Below the pieces are notes generated by a model, which was not told the DNA's origin, ran no database searches, and saw only the letters and a program-made list of their open reading frames with translations. Both the position numbers and the translations under genes were made by a program. DNA of 64,000 nt from Fomes fomentarius. Lineage: Eukaryota > Basidiomycota > Agaricomycetes > Polyporales > Polyporaceae. Within the stretch, counting starts at the first letter, position 1; the number at the start of each line of letters is the position of its first letter. The DNA is taken from positions 1,798,001-1,862,000 of the forward strand of contig JABYQN010000011.1 in the NCBI GenBank assembly GCA_022606135.1. Reading direction: 5' to 3'. Below are positions 47,677 to 58,412 of this stretch, one piece after another.

Positions 47677-48562
47677 GAGAAGTCGAATGGCGAAGGGAAG
47701 GAGTCGCCTTGTGTGAGCGCACCCTTTAAGTGAAGTCGGGGTGCGAGGGAAACACTGTTCGTGGTGTGCCTTTTACACTGCCCTCGTGTTTAGGTTCATC
47801 ATAAGCCGCTCTATATAAGCCGCTCTATATGCGATTGAATCAATGAGGAAGAATATATGTCAAGGGCGCTTGTGTTGTGACAGCGTTCTGTCAGTACTGC
47901 TGCCGCGCGCTGGTATCCGCGGCAACCAGATACCTTTTTCAGCTGTCTGAGACCGCAGGAGACAAGACACAAGCAGTTCATACCCCGGGACTGCCTGCAT
48001 CTGTCAATCGGTCGTCAGAAAGCTCAATCTTCGGTGTACTACCAGCTTGGCACTGTACGTCCCTCAAGCTTCGCAAGTGTCATTGGTGAACAAGGATATG
48101 CCGATGCGGTCTCCAGACAGACTCTTCCGCATCTGGAAGGGCTGCTCAAAATAGTCTGGTGAGTAAAGAAGTTGTAACAGTACTCGCAAACACAAGAACA
48201 GCCTGACAAAGCCTATGAGAGAACACTTCGTTCTCCGTGTACTAAGCTGAGTGGATACTCTCAGGCCGTTCATGTACATCTCCACAGTCATCTGACACCA
48301 ACCGACACCATAAAGGAACCGTGTCTCCGGATTAGCATGATCCGAAGTCGGAGAACGATGAGATGCGCCTTAAGAAGTCTGATATCATCTGCCGCCAGAT
48401 GGGAGGATGCATCTTGCATGCTAGGTAATCGGCTCTTCGGCAGCATAATGGCCGGAAATAGCGATCTGACAGTAATCGTCTGAGGAACCGCGGTATCAAT
48501 ACAGCGCACTCACCTCAGGAAAGGCCAAACCAAGATAGATGTCCATCGTACCTCCACACGCG
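47677..48562. other. Relic promoter and unrecognised spacer
   Basis: The first 400 bases are a decayed copy of the family promoter (CTGTCAGTACTGCTGCCGCG at about 47888). It includes a direct repeat GCCGCTCTATATAAGCCGCTC at about 47809-47835 with two TATA-like cores. From about 48080 to 48562 I see nothing recognisable. Confidence 0.4.
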
Positions 48563-49914
48563 TCACCCCATGTGCCGACTATACCGCGACTCATATTCTG
48601 GAGGAGGTTCATCTGCCATCCACTGCGCGGTCCTATCTTGGCGTATCCTTGTGAGCGCCTGACGGAGCATTGCAACTTCGTCGCGCAGGGTCGAAACCGC
48701 GCCTGTGGCACCACTCGAAGTGGCGGCTGTAGACGGCGGCTCAGATCGTGCAGGAACTGGAAGTAGAAGTGGGAGACTCGGCGCAGGGGTTCCAATGTCG
48801 GAAAGAACGGACACGGAGTTAGGGTCATAGGCCGGGACAGAGAGAGTAGAGGCAGGAGTCTGAGATTGGCGTCTGACGCTCCAGCGAGTCCCCTTCTCTC
48901 GTACAGCAGGCGTGTATCTCCTGCGAGGCTGGGTATAGGTTGGTTCTGTGGTAGCCTGTGCGTGGGCTAATGCTCTCGCGGAGCGTCGACGCCGCCACCA
49001 GCATAGGAGCACAGCTGCGGAGATTACGAGGATAACACCGCCGACCGCACCGCCAATGATGGCGCCGATAGGGGCCGGACGAGGTGAGATGTCTGGTTTC
49101 AAGGTTCCTGAGGGTGAAGTGGAGGACGTCACGATATCCGTAGGCAGAGATGATGATAATGGAGGAGATGTCGGTGAAGAACCACTGGTAGTAGTGGTTT
49201 GAGGTTCATCAGAGGGAGGGGTGGATATGATCTTTCGTCGTGGAGAGGTTGCAGGATGTGCGAGCGTCGATGATCAGGGACGATTCAGTTGTCGATGAGT
49301 GGAGTGGGTAAGGCTCAACTATTAGCAGTGTTCCTGACTGTATCATCGGAGGGAACACGTACAGATGGGTTGTCCTCGAAGTTGTAAACGATGTAATCGA
49401 AGAGGGCCAGCGACACAGGGCCAACCAGGTGAATCTCTAACGTATGTTGTGCATTTTGTAGGTTCGTATTGACGTATACTGGCACGTTATACCGGAAGCC
49501 TTGATCTGAAGCTGTCGGATTCCACAAGTAGGGCGTGAGGTCGGAGACTCCATCGAGAGTAAACGAGAGGTTGGTGCGGGTATCGGAGCCTGTGATCTGA
49601 GGTGCGAGGATGTGGTACACGTAGACGGCGGTGCCGTTAAATTGTACCCTGACAAACGTCGGCTCGTCACCTGCGTTGAACGTCTTGTCGCGCCAGGTCC
49701 CGTTGTGGCATTGAGAGTGGTCGAGCTGCACATGGCATCCCGAGCATGTATCCCCCGATTGCCAAGAGCTGGGTAGGTATTCAGGCACTCTCCCAGTGAC
49801 GCTGTCCCCGTACTTGTCATCTATAGTGCGGTTGACGCCAAGAACACTCCCCCATAGCGCGAGGAGGAAGTAGACCAAGCAGTGGTAACGTAACCTGCGG
49901 AAAGGGTGGACCAT
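48563..49914 (-). CDS. Single-pass membrane protein with secreted domain and PPxY tail (B)
   Basis: Exons 49914-49363 and 49231-48563 join to 406 residues. N-terminal signal (CLVYFLLALWGSVLG), then VNRTIDDKYGDSVTGRVPEY, cysteines in CSGCHVQ and CHNGTW, VYVYHILAPQ, and FDYIVYNFEDNPS. After the intron come a Ser/Thr/Pro-rich stalk, the helix IGAIIGGAVGGVILVISAAV, CWWRRRR, a predicted helical segment (LRDEVAMLRQALTRIRQ) and EPPPEYESR. The exon 2 acceptor (ACGACGAAAG) is not ideal, but the phase fits. The most complete member of the trio; the cytosolic tail suggests a WW-domain partner. Confidence 0.75.
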
Positions 49915-50103
49915 CAGAGGTGCAGAGAGAGGAGAGAGTGTTGTGCCAGAGAGTGGCTTGAGGGAAAGGGTGTGAACATAGACGACGTCTCGCTCGGCGC
50001 TCAGCCGCTGCGAAGTCTATCAGCACCTGCGAACTCTATGCGCGATTCGCTCAACGTGAATTACGGAACAGGGAATGAAGATCGCAGCTTTATTAGTGGT
50101 CTA

Positions 50104-50996
50104 TTACGATGGAAGGCCGCAATCGTCAACCAGGACCTCGTGCTTTGGAACCAGCCGCATCCGAATACATCCGTTGGACAAACTTTGAGCGAGAGGCGGG
50201 CCGATGTACTCACCATGACAGTTTGAATCTGAGCCGCCGATGACAGCTCCAATGGGGAGTGAACGGTGCCGATATGAGCTCGGCACTGTCGCGGTGGGAG
50301 GGCTTGCGGCGGGAGCAGTGGGGGTCGCGGTGGGAGTGGGGGTCACGGTGGGAGCCTGAAGGATCGACATAGGTTCAGATGAAGGCTATGACCGACAGAG
50401 GGTGTGCGTATCGTTCAATGGAGTTGCACAGGAAAGTAACAAAATTCGAACGAGGGGAGTAAGGATTTTGTGCTCAATGCTACATTATTGGATCTATCAC
50501 TTACCGAGACACCATCGTCAAAGGTGTAGACGACGTAATCAAACCTGCCGATCGATGCAGGACCGACAAGGTGTGTGACGAGGGTGTGCTCCCTATTCTC
50601 CAGACCTTCATTGACGTAAACTGGGACGTTATACTGGGGGTCGTGAGCTGAAGCTGTCGGCACCCACAAATAGGATCCGGCGGAGGCTTCATCAAGTGTA
50701 AAAGAGAGGTTGGTGAGGGATTGAATCAGGATGTGGTACACGTAGACAGAGGTTCCAGTGAACTGCATTGTAATGTTTCGTCCATCGTCCGAGCCATCAT
50801 AGTAAATGATCTCAGAAACTGTCCCGTTGTGGCAATCCGAACACGGCGCTCCTTTCACCCAAGAATTTGGCATGAAATGGGGGAGCCATCCGGTGACGCT
50901 GTCCCCATAGGTGTCGTCGATAGTGCGGTTGACGGAGATGGCGAGCCCCCACTCTGCAAAGAGGGCAAAGATGAGAACACAGCGTAACTTTAGCAT
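50104..50996 (-). pseudogene. Membrane-protein paralogue that lost its transmembrane helix (C)
   Basis: Exon 1 (50996-50505) encodes a signal peptide (CVLIFALFAEWGLAIS) and VNRTIDDTYGDSVTG, with a shortened domain lacking one cysteine-bearing loop (CSDCHNGT). It ends FDYVVYTFDDGVS before a GTAAGT donor. Exon 2 (50385-50104) encodes the Thr/Pro stalk and LPIGAVIGGSD, then diverges into unrelated sequence exactly where the transmembrane helix should continue, ending CGLPS. The helix, basic stop and PPxY tail are absent. It could yield a secreted 257-residue protein or be dead. Confidence 0.7.
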
Positions 50997-51004
50997 GCCG
51001 CAAG

Positions 51005-51400
51005 AGTCGAATGGCGAAAGGAAGGAGTCGCCTTGTGTGAGCGCACCCATTAGGTGAAGTCAGGGTACGAGGGAAACACTCTTCGTGACGTGCCTTTTAT
51101 ACTGTCTTCACATGATCATAACATGCATCGATCAATGAGGAAGGGATACCAGTCTTTCCATGTGGAGTGTGTTGTGATACGGTTCTGTCGCATCCGTCAG
51201 TGCTGCCGCCGCGGACTGGTATCTGCGGCAACCACAGACCTTTTCCCTCTGAGACCTACATGAGATAGGCAGTTGGGGTGACCAGCAATATCATCCGACT
51301 ACCTGCATCTGTCTATCATTCGCCCGAAAACTCGATCTTCGCAGCTGGAAACATAGGCAATTGAACTGCCTTGAATATGACGGAGCATGAGGGAGAAGCC
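51005..51400. promoter_or_regulatory. Upstream region of gene C, repeat of the gene A promoter
   Basis: Shares GAGGGAAACACTCTTCGTGACGTGCC, GTCAGTGCTGCCGCCGCGG and the GACCAGCAATATCATCC block with the upstream region of gene A in the same order. Confidence 0.55.
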
Positions 51401-51914
51401 TATGCGACTAAGGCTGAACCGGAGTCAAGATGAGTGATATTGCGAGGTAGTTGGTGGGGGCTGGATGAAGATACGGTACCATGGATGATGCTGCACGTTG
51501 AAAGATCTTGGAGGACAGCGATGGGAGTATTGTCCGATAACGCCAGTCATAGAGTCACATCGAGCAATAGTTGTACGGTGAAAGTAGAATTCACGAACAC
51601 GGATGCATAGCGACACCGAACACCGAAAAAGAGGGCTGGACTATGTACACCGTCGGCCTTGCCGGAACTGACGGTCGGCACGCAAAGGTTGGTGTCACGT
51701 ACTTTTACATCTTCGTGATCGGAGTCAATCAGAGCTGCGATGTGCTCATTGGTTTGTGACCACTGGAGTCTAGTGATATACAGCCAAGGGGTAGTACTAG
51801 AAGGAGTTTCTGGGACAAGAGAGTCCATGAGGTGACACAGCGAAGCTGCCAGGAGAGTGAGCCTGCACAAGCGCCTGCCTGCCTTTTCTGGCGCATCGGC
51901 GCTACTCGGTATGC
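51401..51914. other. No recognisable gene
   Basis: Between the gene C promoter and the synthase relic. Minus-strand frames are open but resemble nothing I know. Confidence 0.35.
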
Positions 51915-52035
51915 GCCGAGGTGGACGACGAGCTGGGACGTCGAGAAGGGTTTGGTGTGGACATGGTAGATAGAGAGGCATTGCTGAGGTGGATTGGGAA
52001 GGTGTTAGTGCTGCTGAGGCTGCCGTCGATCAACT
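51915..52035 (+). pseudogene. STR2: Relic of the cystathionine gamma-synthase 3' end
   Basis: GACGAGCTGGGACGTCGAGA..GG, then GGTGTGGACATGG..GATA, then GAGGCATTGCTGAGGTGGAT and AAGGTGTTAGTGCTGCTGAGGC align with the last exon of the array genes around 7040-7150. The reading is SWDVEKGLVW with frame breaks, against SWGVEEGLVR in the functional copies. Only about 120 bases remain. This is an old copy about 8.7 kb beyond the array end. Confidence 0.75.
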
Positions 52036-52526
52036 TGTGCGCCAGAGATGGACATGGGTCATTGGGTGGTATTGCGGCCCGAGTGCAGCTAGTCTCGGTG
52101 ATGTTCCTTCCTGATAAGAATCATTGTGACAGGTCTGTGGGCGATGAGTCTTGGTACAGACGTCATGGCTTTTGGCGAGTGGCACATTCAAGCTCCGACC
52201 GGTTCTCGTTGCATCTGGCGCTGGGGCGCTGCAACCACGAGGCTGCGTGGCCAGCAGCAAGTTGATGTTAGCAAGGGGTTTCCCACGGTTTCCCAGCGTC
52301 TAGACGGCGTGAAGGCCCTAGGAATGCAGATCGCGTGGGGAGATCACCTTTTCCCCAATCACCCACCACACCATTCGCCCGGACTTGGTCAAAGGATTCG
52401 TCGGCGGACGTCTTTCAGTCGTCCTCGAGGCCCCGGACTCCCTCCTTGTCTGTCTGCCCTAAAAGCCCGCCCAATCATGCCTTGGTCGACACACCTCTTT
52501 GACCCCAACCGCCACCTCTACCCGCC
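52036..52526. other. Spacer and probable promoter of the next C2H2 gene
   Basis: Unrecognised, except for a pyrimidine-rich lead (CCGCCACCTCTACCCGCC) directly before ATG 52527, typical of fungal 5' leaders. Confidence 0.4.
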
Positions 52527-53723
52527 ATGATCTCCCAATATCCCGCCGCCTACCCTCCGCATGGTTCTGCATACTATCAGGACCCGTCGACATCGAACTC
52601 TAACGACTTGAGCATGGCCTGGAGTGCGGCTTTGTACCATCAGCTGAAGCTGGAGCAGGAGATGGTCGAGTAGTGCGTATACACCGTTTTGACCCCTGCC
52701 GTTCACGACGCTGAACGCACGCACCCGCTCAGTCTCAATCCTGAGTTCCTGGAGGCGTCAATCTCCTCGACTAACAACATTCTTATACCCTCATCTACGT
52801 GGCTATCCAGCCCACTGCAACGCGACACGCTCCAACTGCACACGGGGTACTTCCCCGTCTCCGCCTCCGCTTCCACCATCGAGGACGCGTACGCAGAGGA
52901 CTCGTCCGACCTGCAAACGGGCTCGGACGCGTATGCTTACTCCGACGTGCTCGCGTCGATTTCCCCGTATTCTCAGCCCTCTACGCCGTGCATCGCTCCA
53001 TCCCTCATCGACCCCGGCACACCGTACAGCGACAATGCCATCTCGTCCAACTCCTCCGATGGGACTGTCTCGCGCGAATCCACGACGTCTCCTATCAGCC
53101 GTCGCAGCGCGTCCTCCTCTCCCCCGCCCTCACATCACGCCTTGTATGCGGCCTCTACGCCGTGCATCGCTCCATCCCTCATCTACAGCGACAACGCCAC
53201 CTCGTCCAGCTCCTCCGACGAGACCGTCTTGCGCGAATCGACCGCGTCTCCTCTCGCCAGCCATCGCAGCGTGTCCTCCTCTCCCCCGCCCTCACATCCC
53301 TCACCCTCGTACGCCAACGAACTCATCGTCTGCAAGCGTCGCAACGTTCAGGTTAGCGTCCCTCCCTCTTCCGCTTCCCCGCCCTCTTCGCTCCGGAAGG
53401 GATCCGTGCGCAACATCTGGAAATGCCCACACTGCCCCCACGTGCAGCGGAACAAACGCAAGCCAGATCTCAAACGACACATCGCGACCCACACTGGCAG
53501 CGAGGACACGACGTTCGTCTGCTGCGGGGTGCCCGTGCTCGCGGCGGACAAGTACGGTGTGCCGGACAAGGTGCTCGATGAGCAGCCGCCGTGGGAGTTC
53601 GAGGGGATGTTGATGGTGGGCGGGTGCCGGAAGACGTTTAGTCGCAAGGATGCGTATGGGCGGCATCTGAAAGCAATGCGGGGCAAGTGCTTTGGACCCG
53701 CAGGCGATGTACCAGCGCGATAA
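52527..53723 (+). CDS. C2H2 zinc-finger protein between the inverted arms
   Basis: Exons 52527-52672 and 52733-53723 join to 378 residues. It has the layout of the inverted-arm genes: Ser/Pro-rich N-terminus, CKRRNVQVSVP, a finger C280-x2-C283 in WKCPHC with H298 and H302 in LKRHIATH, then FVCCGVPV and a second unit with GGCRKTFSRKDAYGRH. A duplication of 58 residues in the N-terminal part repeats STPCIAPSLI (about residues 132 and 190) and the following Ser-rich block. Probably a nuclear regulator. It lacks the second intron of the arm genes. Confidence 0.8.
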
Positions 53724-54330
53724 TCAGGCGGGCGAGGCCGTCGAAGGGGTGAACGGTGAACATGGACACACATTGAAGTTGATTCTATCTCTGTTTCGCG
53801 TTGAAGGTATTGTGACTACATTATATTCTGTCGGTAGTTGTTGTATAACAGGACCAGCTCGAACGATATATATCCGAAGGCGAAGTGAGATGGGACCAGT
53901 GAGAGGTAGTCTGAGGAACAGAGGCACTGTTGTAGATGGTTGTCGTTCCTACTCCGGAATGTATCACCTCTAGACAATACAGAGTTTACAGGACACGACA
54001 GCCCTTGAAGGGGATCATGTACAGTGGGGGTATCCGAGTTGCTTTGATGGTGACAAGCAGTGACCACCGTGACTTCGTCTGTAACACTCTGTGACGGTAC
54101 GTGCCCTAACGCGCCCTCGTGACCGCTCAAGTCGGAGCCTGAGGGAGGGTCTTCGCAACTTACGAGGTACTATGCGCATTTATGTTATGTTGTGCTGCAC
54201 AACCACGCTTTACAACACCGCTACTATGCCCATGGCCTACATAATACGCAGATCTTACGGAGAAAATCCGAAAGAAACACAGAAATCCTTTCGCATTGCT
54301 CGGACATGAACATTTCAACCCTGCCAGCCA
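53724..54330. other. Intergenic, with one copy of a short inverted element
   Basis: 53821-53866 (TATTCTGTCGGTAGTTGTTG...CTCGAACG) is the approximate reverse complement of 57991-58035. Otherwise unrecognised. Confidence 0.45.
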
Positions 54331-56156
54331 GGTGGTAGATCTGCCTCATTCTCTAGTCTGTGGCAGTCTCGTATGCATACTCACGTCCTGCTTTGCATAT
54401 GTTTGTATCCGTGCTCCTAAGAATCCTGTATGACCGTATCGGTGCTTCTTCTCCACGTCGCTCGCTTCTGTTTCCTCCCCGCCGGCATGTCTCTCTGTGA
54501 CTTCAGTGTTTGATGCCTCATGTTCTCGCAGTTTAGCCCGGCGATTCAATGGAGTCAATGCACTATTGTGTTATGATAGACGTTTCCATGTACCTTGAGA
54601 GCGCACTAGTCCATCGTTCACAAACCATACATGATGCCAGCCCTGTTCCCCGGCTGATAGACCGCAAATGCATCTCCGAAGCACCGACCCTCCTCTCGAC
54701 GCAGATGGCGACTCAGCGCATCCCGCCGGCTGAACGTCTTTTTGCACCCGCCGACCATAAACAGCCCCTGGTACTCGAGCACCTCCGACTCATTGACGAC
54801 GTCCTGGGGTACGCCCTGTGCGTGCGCATCGAAGACGGGCACGCCACAGCACCCCATTGGGCCTCCTCCTCCGGACGCCGAGTGCGCGTCGCGATGTGGC
54901 GCTTGAGGTCGGGCGAACGACGGTTGTGCTGCACGTAGGGGCAGAATGGGCATCGCCAACGGTTCGTGCGCGTCGGCACAGTGGGATGGGCAGACGGGGT
55001 AGTAGCGAGTTCGGATGGGACCTGGACATTGCGACGCTTGTATGTGAGGAGCTCCGGCTGGTGGGGCTCTGAGGAGAGGGAGAGGTGACGGTTCGATGAG
55101 GTGGATGCTCCGCGGGGTGCGCGGCGTTGCGATCGTCTCTGCGGCGGTGGGGAGGACTCGAGAATGCTGGGAGCAAGACAGCCTTGCGTGGAGATGTCGG
55201 TGTTGACTTCAACTTGTCGGAAAGACTGTGTAGCATTGGTGTGGTCATACTGATAGGACTCGTCTGCGCCGACCTGTGGGTTCGCGCATAACGTATGTTG
55301 ATATGCCGAAGAGTCCGTCATGGTCATGTCGTAGAATCCCGATGTGATGTAGGCGACAGATGGGTTGCAACACGAAGACGCGTCTGATCCAGAGGGGGTG
55401 CCTTTATAAGAGTCTGTAGCAAAGCTGCCGCAGTTATCAGGCATTAGTGCCAATAGTATGAACGTAGGCGAAGACAGACTCACTATTTGTAATGCAATGA
55501 TCCCTGTTGGAGTTCGGATAGGTTCATGTCATTTGATCCGGAGGTGATGGACGCAAGAGATGGGTTGGCAACGGGATTTGAGGACATATCGGAGATAGCT
55601 TGTGCATTTTTGCAGAGCTGCGTAGCTAGGCTATGATGGGAAGTGCACGTTATTAGTTTAGTAGTTTTAGAATTGACCGGAAACGAGCTTACTAGTTACC
55701 GCATAGCTCTTGTTCGCGCTCCCATTTCGAAGACTGGTGAAGCAAGGCACCGTGGGCAAAGATTTGACGTGCATTAGGTAAATCTTGCTGGCCGTATGCA
55801 CTGTAGTCGAGGGTATACTTTGGGAGCGGCATCGAGCCGATCGAGTCCGTGTACGGCTGATAGCACGGGCCGGCACCGGCGACATTCGACATCATGCTGG
55901 AGCGAGGATAGAGTGCGATGGTGGGGGTTGAGGAAAGAGTTTAAAGACGCTGTGTCCATTGCTGCTGGGTCTTATATACGAGGGCGGGGAGCCAGGAGAA
56001 TGGGACCTCACGGACAGGGAGTGCAGGCGGACGAACTACTTGCCCAAATTGGGACAGCCAGCGAGCGTCTGTGATGTAGAAAGGGGGACTCGGGAAAGAG
56101 TGTAGTGATCTTCTCACGGCGCGCTGGATCTCTGCTCCTCTCTGCTCGCGTGGTTT
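54331..56156. repeat. Right arm of the ~1.8-kb inverted repeat
   Basis: Reverse-complement partner of 43859-45680, including promoter, TATA box, three exons and 3' flank. Confidence 0.9.
54618..55895 (-). pseudogene. C2H2 zinc-finger gene, decayed copy (right inverted arm)
   Basis: Exons 55895-55693, 55630-55484 and 55424 onward match the left-arm gene in order and phase. Two lesions: the last zinc-ligand histidine of finger 1 is arginine (HIATRT instead of HIATHT, near 54885), and a single base is missing near 54853 (CAATGGGGTGCTG against CAGTGGGTGTGCTG), shifting the frame before the second finger. The rest (CCGVPVFDAHAQGVPQ, GGCKKTFSRRDALSRH, to a stop at 54618) is intact in the other frame. 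A recent pseudogene, unless the lost base is a sequencing error; the His-to-Arg change would still damage the finger. Confidence 0.8.
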
Positions 56157-56246
56157 CCAACTCTCATCATCACATCACGTGTATGAAACTCCCAAGAAGC
56201 CACGTGTCATGAAAGAGCCTCAGTCACAGCATGAGTTCGTTTCCGG

Positions 56247-57789
56247 TCAAGCATGAGGGTATTGCGGCCCCTCCTCTAAGCGGGGCTCTGCCAGTAGCAA
56301 CTTGAAACATCCTTCGATAATCATACGTCGGTAAATATGCACTCACTCTCCTCCCGACTCGTTGCCTCTGCCTGACCCAGTACGCCCGGACCGTAGCCCG
56401 AATGCAGAAAGCGCTCCGTAGAGCACGCTCCGGCCCCAAGGGATGCCAAAATACATGGATATGCCGGAAACAGCGGCGCCCTAGGGCATCATGAGCATCC
56501 TCAAAAGTCCGCATATACCCTCGATATCGGACGTACCAAGACAAGCTCGAGCGAAGAATACACCTGTTCCTTTTTCGCGAGGAATTCGTCGAGTTGCCTC
56601 TGTGCAGCTCTCACCATTTCCTTTAGGCTGTCCACGAGTAGTATGTCCTCTGAAAGACCCAAATACGCCTATGAGATCTCGGAGACTCCATGGCAGGTGA
56701 GGGGAGCAAATGCTCACCCGGATTCCCGAAGCATCCCAAGTAGATGTCTTCGAGCTTGATCTGTTCCTCCAGGACCGGGATGTACTTGCGCATATCGGTG
56801 ATCGCGTCATCATACGATGCGTAGCCTTGCTGGAGGCGCCTCATGGTGTATGCCAGCGCTGCCCGCGCATGCGTGGATGCTTCCCGGGCCCTCTCAAGCT
56901 TCATGGCCACCCCTGAAAGCTCGTCTCTGTGAACGCGGCAATAGCGTTCAGGATGTGAGATGGGCTCGCCGCAGATCCTGTGTTGGTCGTGCATGCGTCG
57001 GGCTTCACAATGTCTCAGCGCCGTAGCTTCGGCCTGCGCACGGGCGTATTCATGCCACTTCCTAGGGAGCATCGGGTGATGTGACTCGGAGGATCCGTGC
57101 AATATATGGTGTAATACCGATCTCACGCACCTGTTCTCTGCCTCCTCCCTTTTCCTCTCTTCCTCCAGCGCCCTAGCCTCGGCCTGCGCACGAGCGTATT
57201 CTCTCTGTCTCCTAGGGGGCGTCGGATGATGTGACTCGGAGGACCTATGCAATAAATGGTATGACTGAGCTGACGCACCTGTTCTCTGCCTCCCTTTTCC
57301 TCCCTTCCTCTAGCGCCACGACGACCTTCTTCCTGCACTGGAGTCGGATAAGGAACTCACAAGCAACCTGTCGCTTAACACTGAGGGTCTCCAGGTAATC
57401 TCGATGACCCTGGTCCACTGCACATGGTCGGCTGCGCCGCACGTTCCACGGAATTTTTGACGCAACCCACCTATCTCGAAGAACCGCTCATGATGCTCCT
57501 CTCTCCCTCGTATCGCTCCCATCAGCCGCGCGATGTACGTCTCGATGATCTTGATGTTCGCGTTCAGCTCCTCCAACTGGTCGCAACCTTCGACATTCGA
57601 CATCCTCAGGTCGTTGAATACCGCGTCCAGTCCATCCATTTGCTTGTTGATCCTCTTGTATTCGTCCGTCCGGTTCACATATTCCTGGTAATGTTTCGCA
57701 CAAAAGTTGTGTTTTCGGTTCTCGCAGATGATCGTACAATGCCCGAGGAGCCGACCATCCTCGACGATCCGAGCTTTGCACAGTGACAT
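56247..57789 (-). CDS. Double C-x-A..C..CxxH finger protein with coiled coil (gene D)
   Basis: Seven exons are proposed: 57789-57471, 57417-57279, 57211-57131, 57061-56718, 56649-56564, 56499-56347 and 56300-56247; all phases agree, about 391 residues. The first finger is CKARIVEDG..C..C..FCAKHYQEY, then a helical region ending EEHHERFF, a phase-1 intron, and DQGHRDYLETL. Two small exons carry near-identical EYARAQAEA pieces (QREYARAQAEARALEEER and KWHEYARAQAEATALRHC). The second then runs into another finger, CEARRMHDQHRICG..PERYCRVHRDEL. It looks like two family members fused. The last two exons are weakly supported. Function unknown. Confidence 0.6.
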
Positions 57790-58412
57790 ATGGAGGTTTA
57801 CTGAAGTAGGAACACGTGAGATCGAGGTTGCACAGCAGAGAAGTGGGGCAGCGTGGATGCCTAGGACGTTGGTGTCGAAAGGCAACCTTCAGTTTCAGGA
57901 CAGACGTTCCCGTGATAAGGTTTTGCGTTGGCAGGCACCTTCCCACTCACACAGAGATACCTTTCTCGTTGAGTTATGGTTCTCGGGTTCCGTTCGAGCG
58001 GGTCATGTTATACAACAAATACCGACAGAATATCATTGAGTCACGAAACCTACCTCGAACGCGGGTGTTGCTGTGCAGTAGATAGTCGTTGAATTACCTT
58101 GTTGTCAAGTTCGCGTCATCCAGAGAGTACTATCTCGCTAAGATGTGGGACGATACCTCATACCTGGTACGTCTACCGCAGCACAGCGCGTCTGAAAGAA
58201 GCCACAAGCTACAGCCGCAACTTCGCATACGATGATCATCAGTATATGGATAGAGCAGGCTTCGCCGGCCACGCCTCAATGGCATTGCAAGGGTGCCTAC
58301 AAAGCACGGCCATACCTGCGAGTGTTGTCCAACACCCACACCCTCTCAGTCGCATTCTCAATCCCTCCAAGGTTCACTCACTCAGGCTAGACCGACTCAC
58401 GTCGACAGTAGC
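57790..58412. promoter_or_regulatory. Divergent promoter region between genes D and E
   Basis: Genes D (leftward) and E (rightward) start about 620 bases apart. Contains the short element at 57991-58035 that is inverted relative to 53821-53866. No clear TATA box. Confidence 0.4.
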
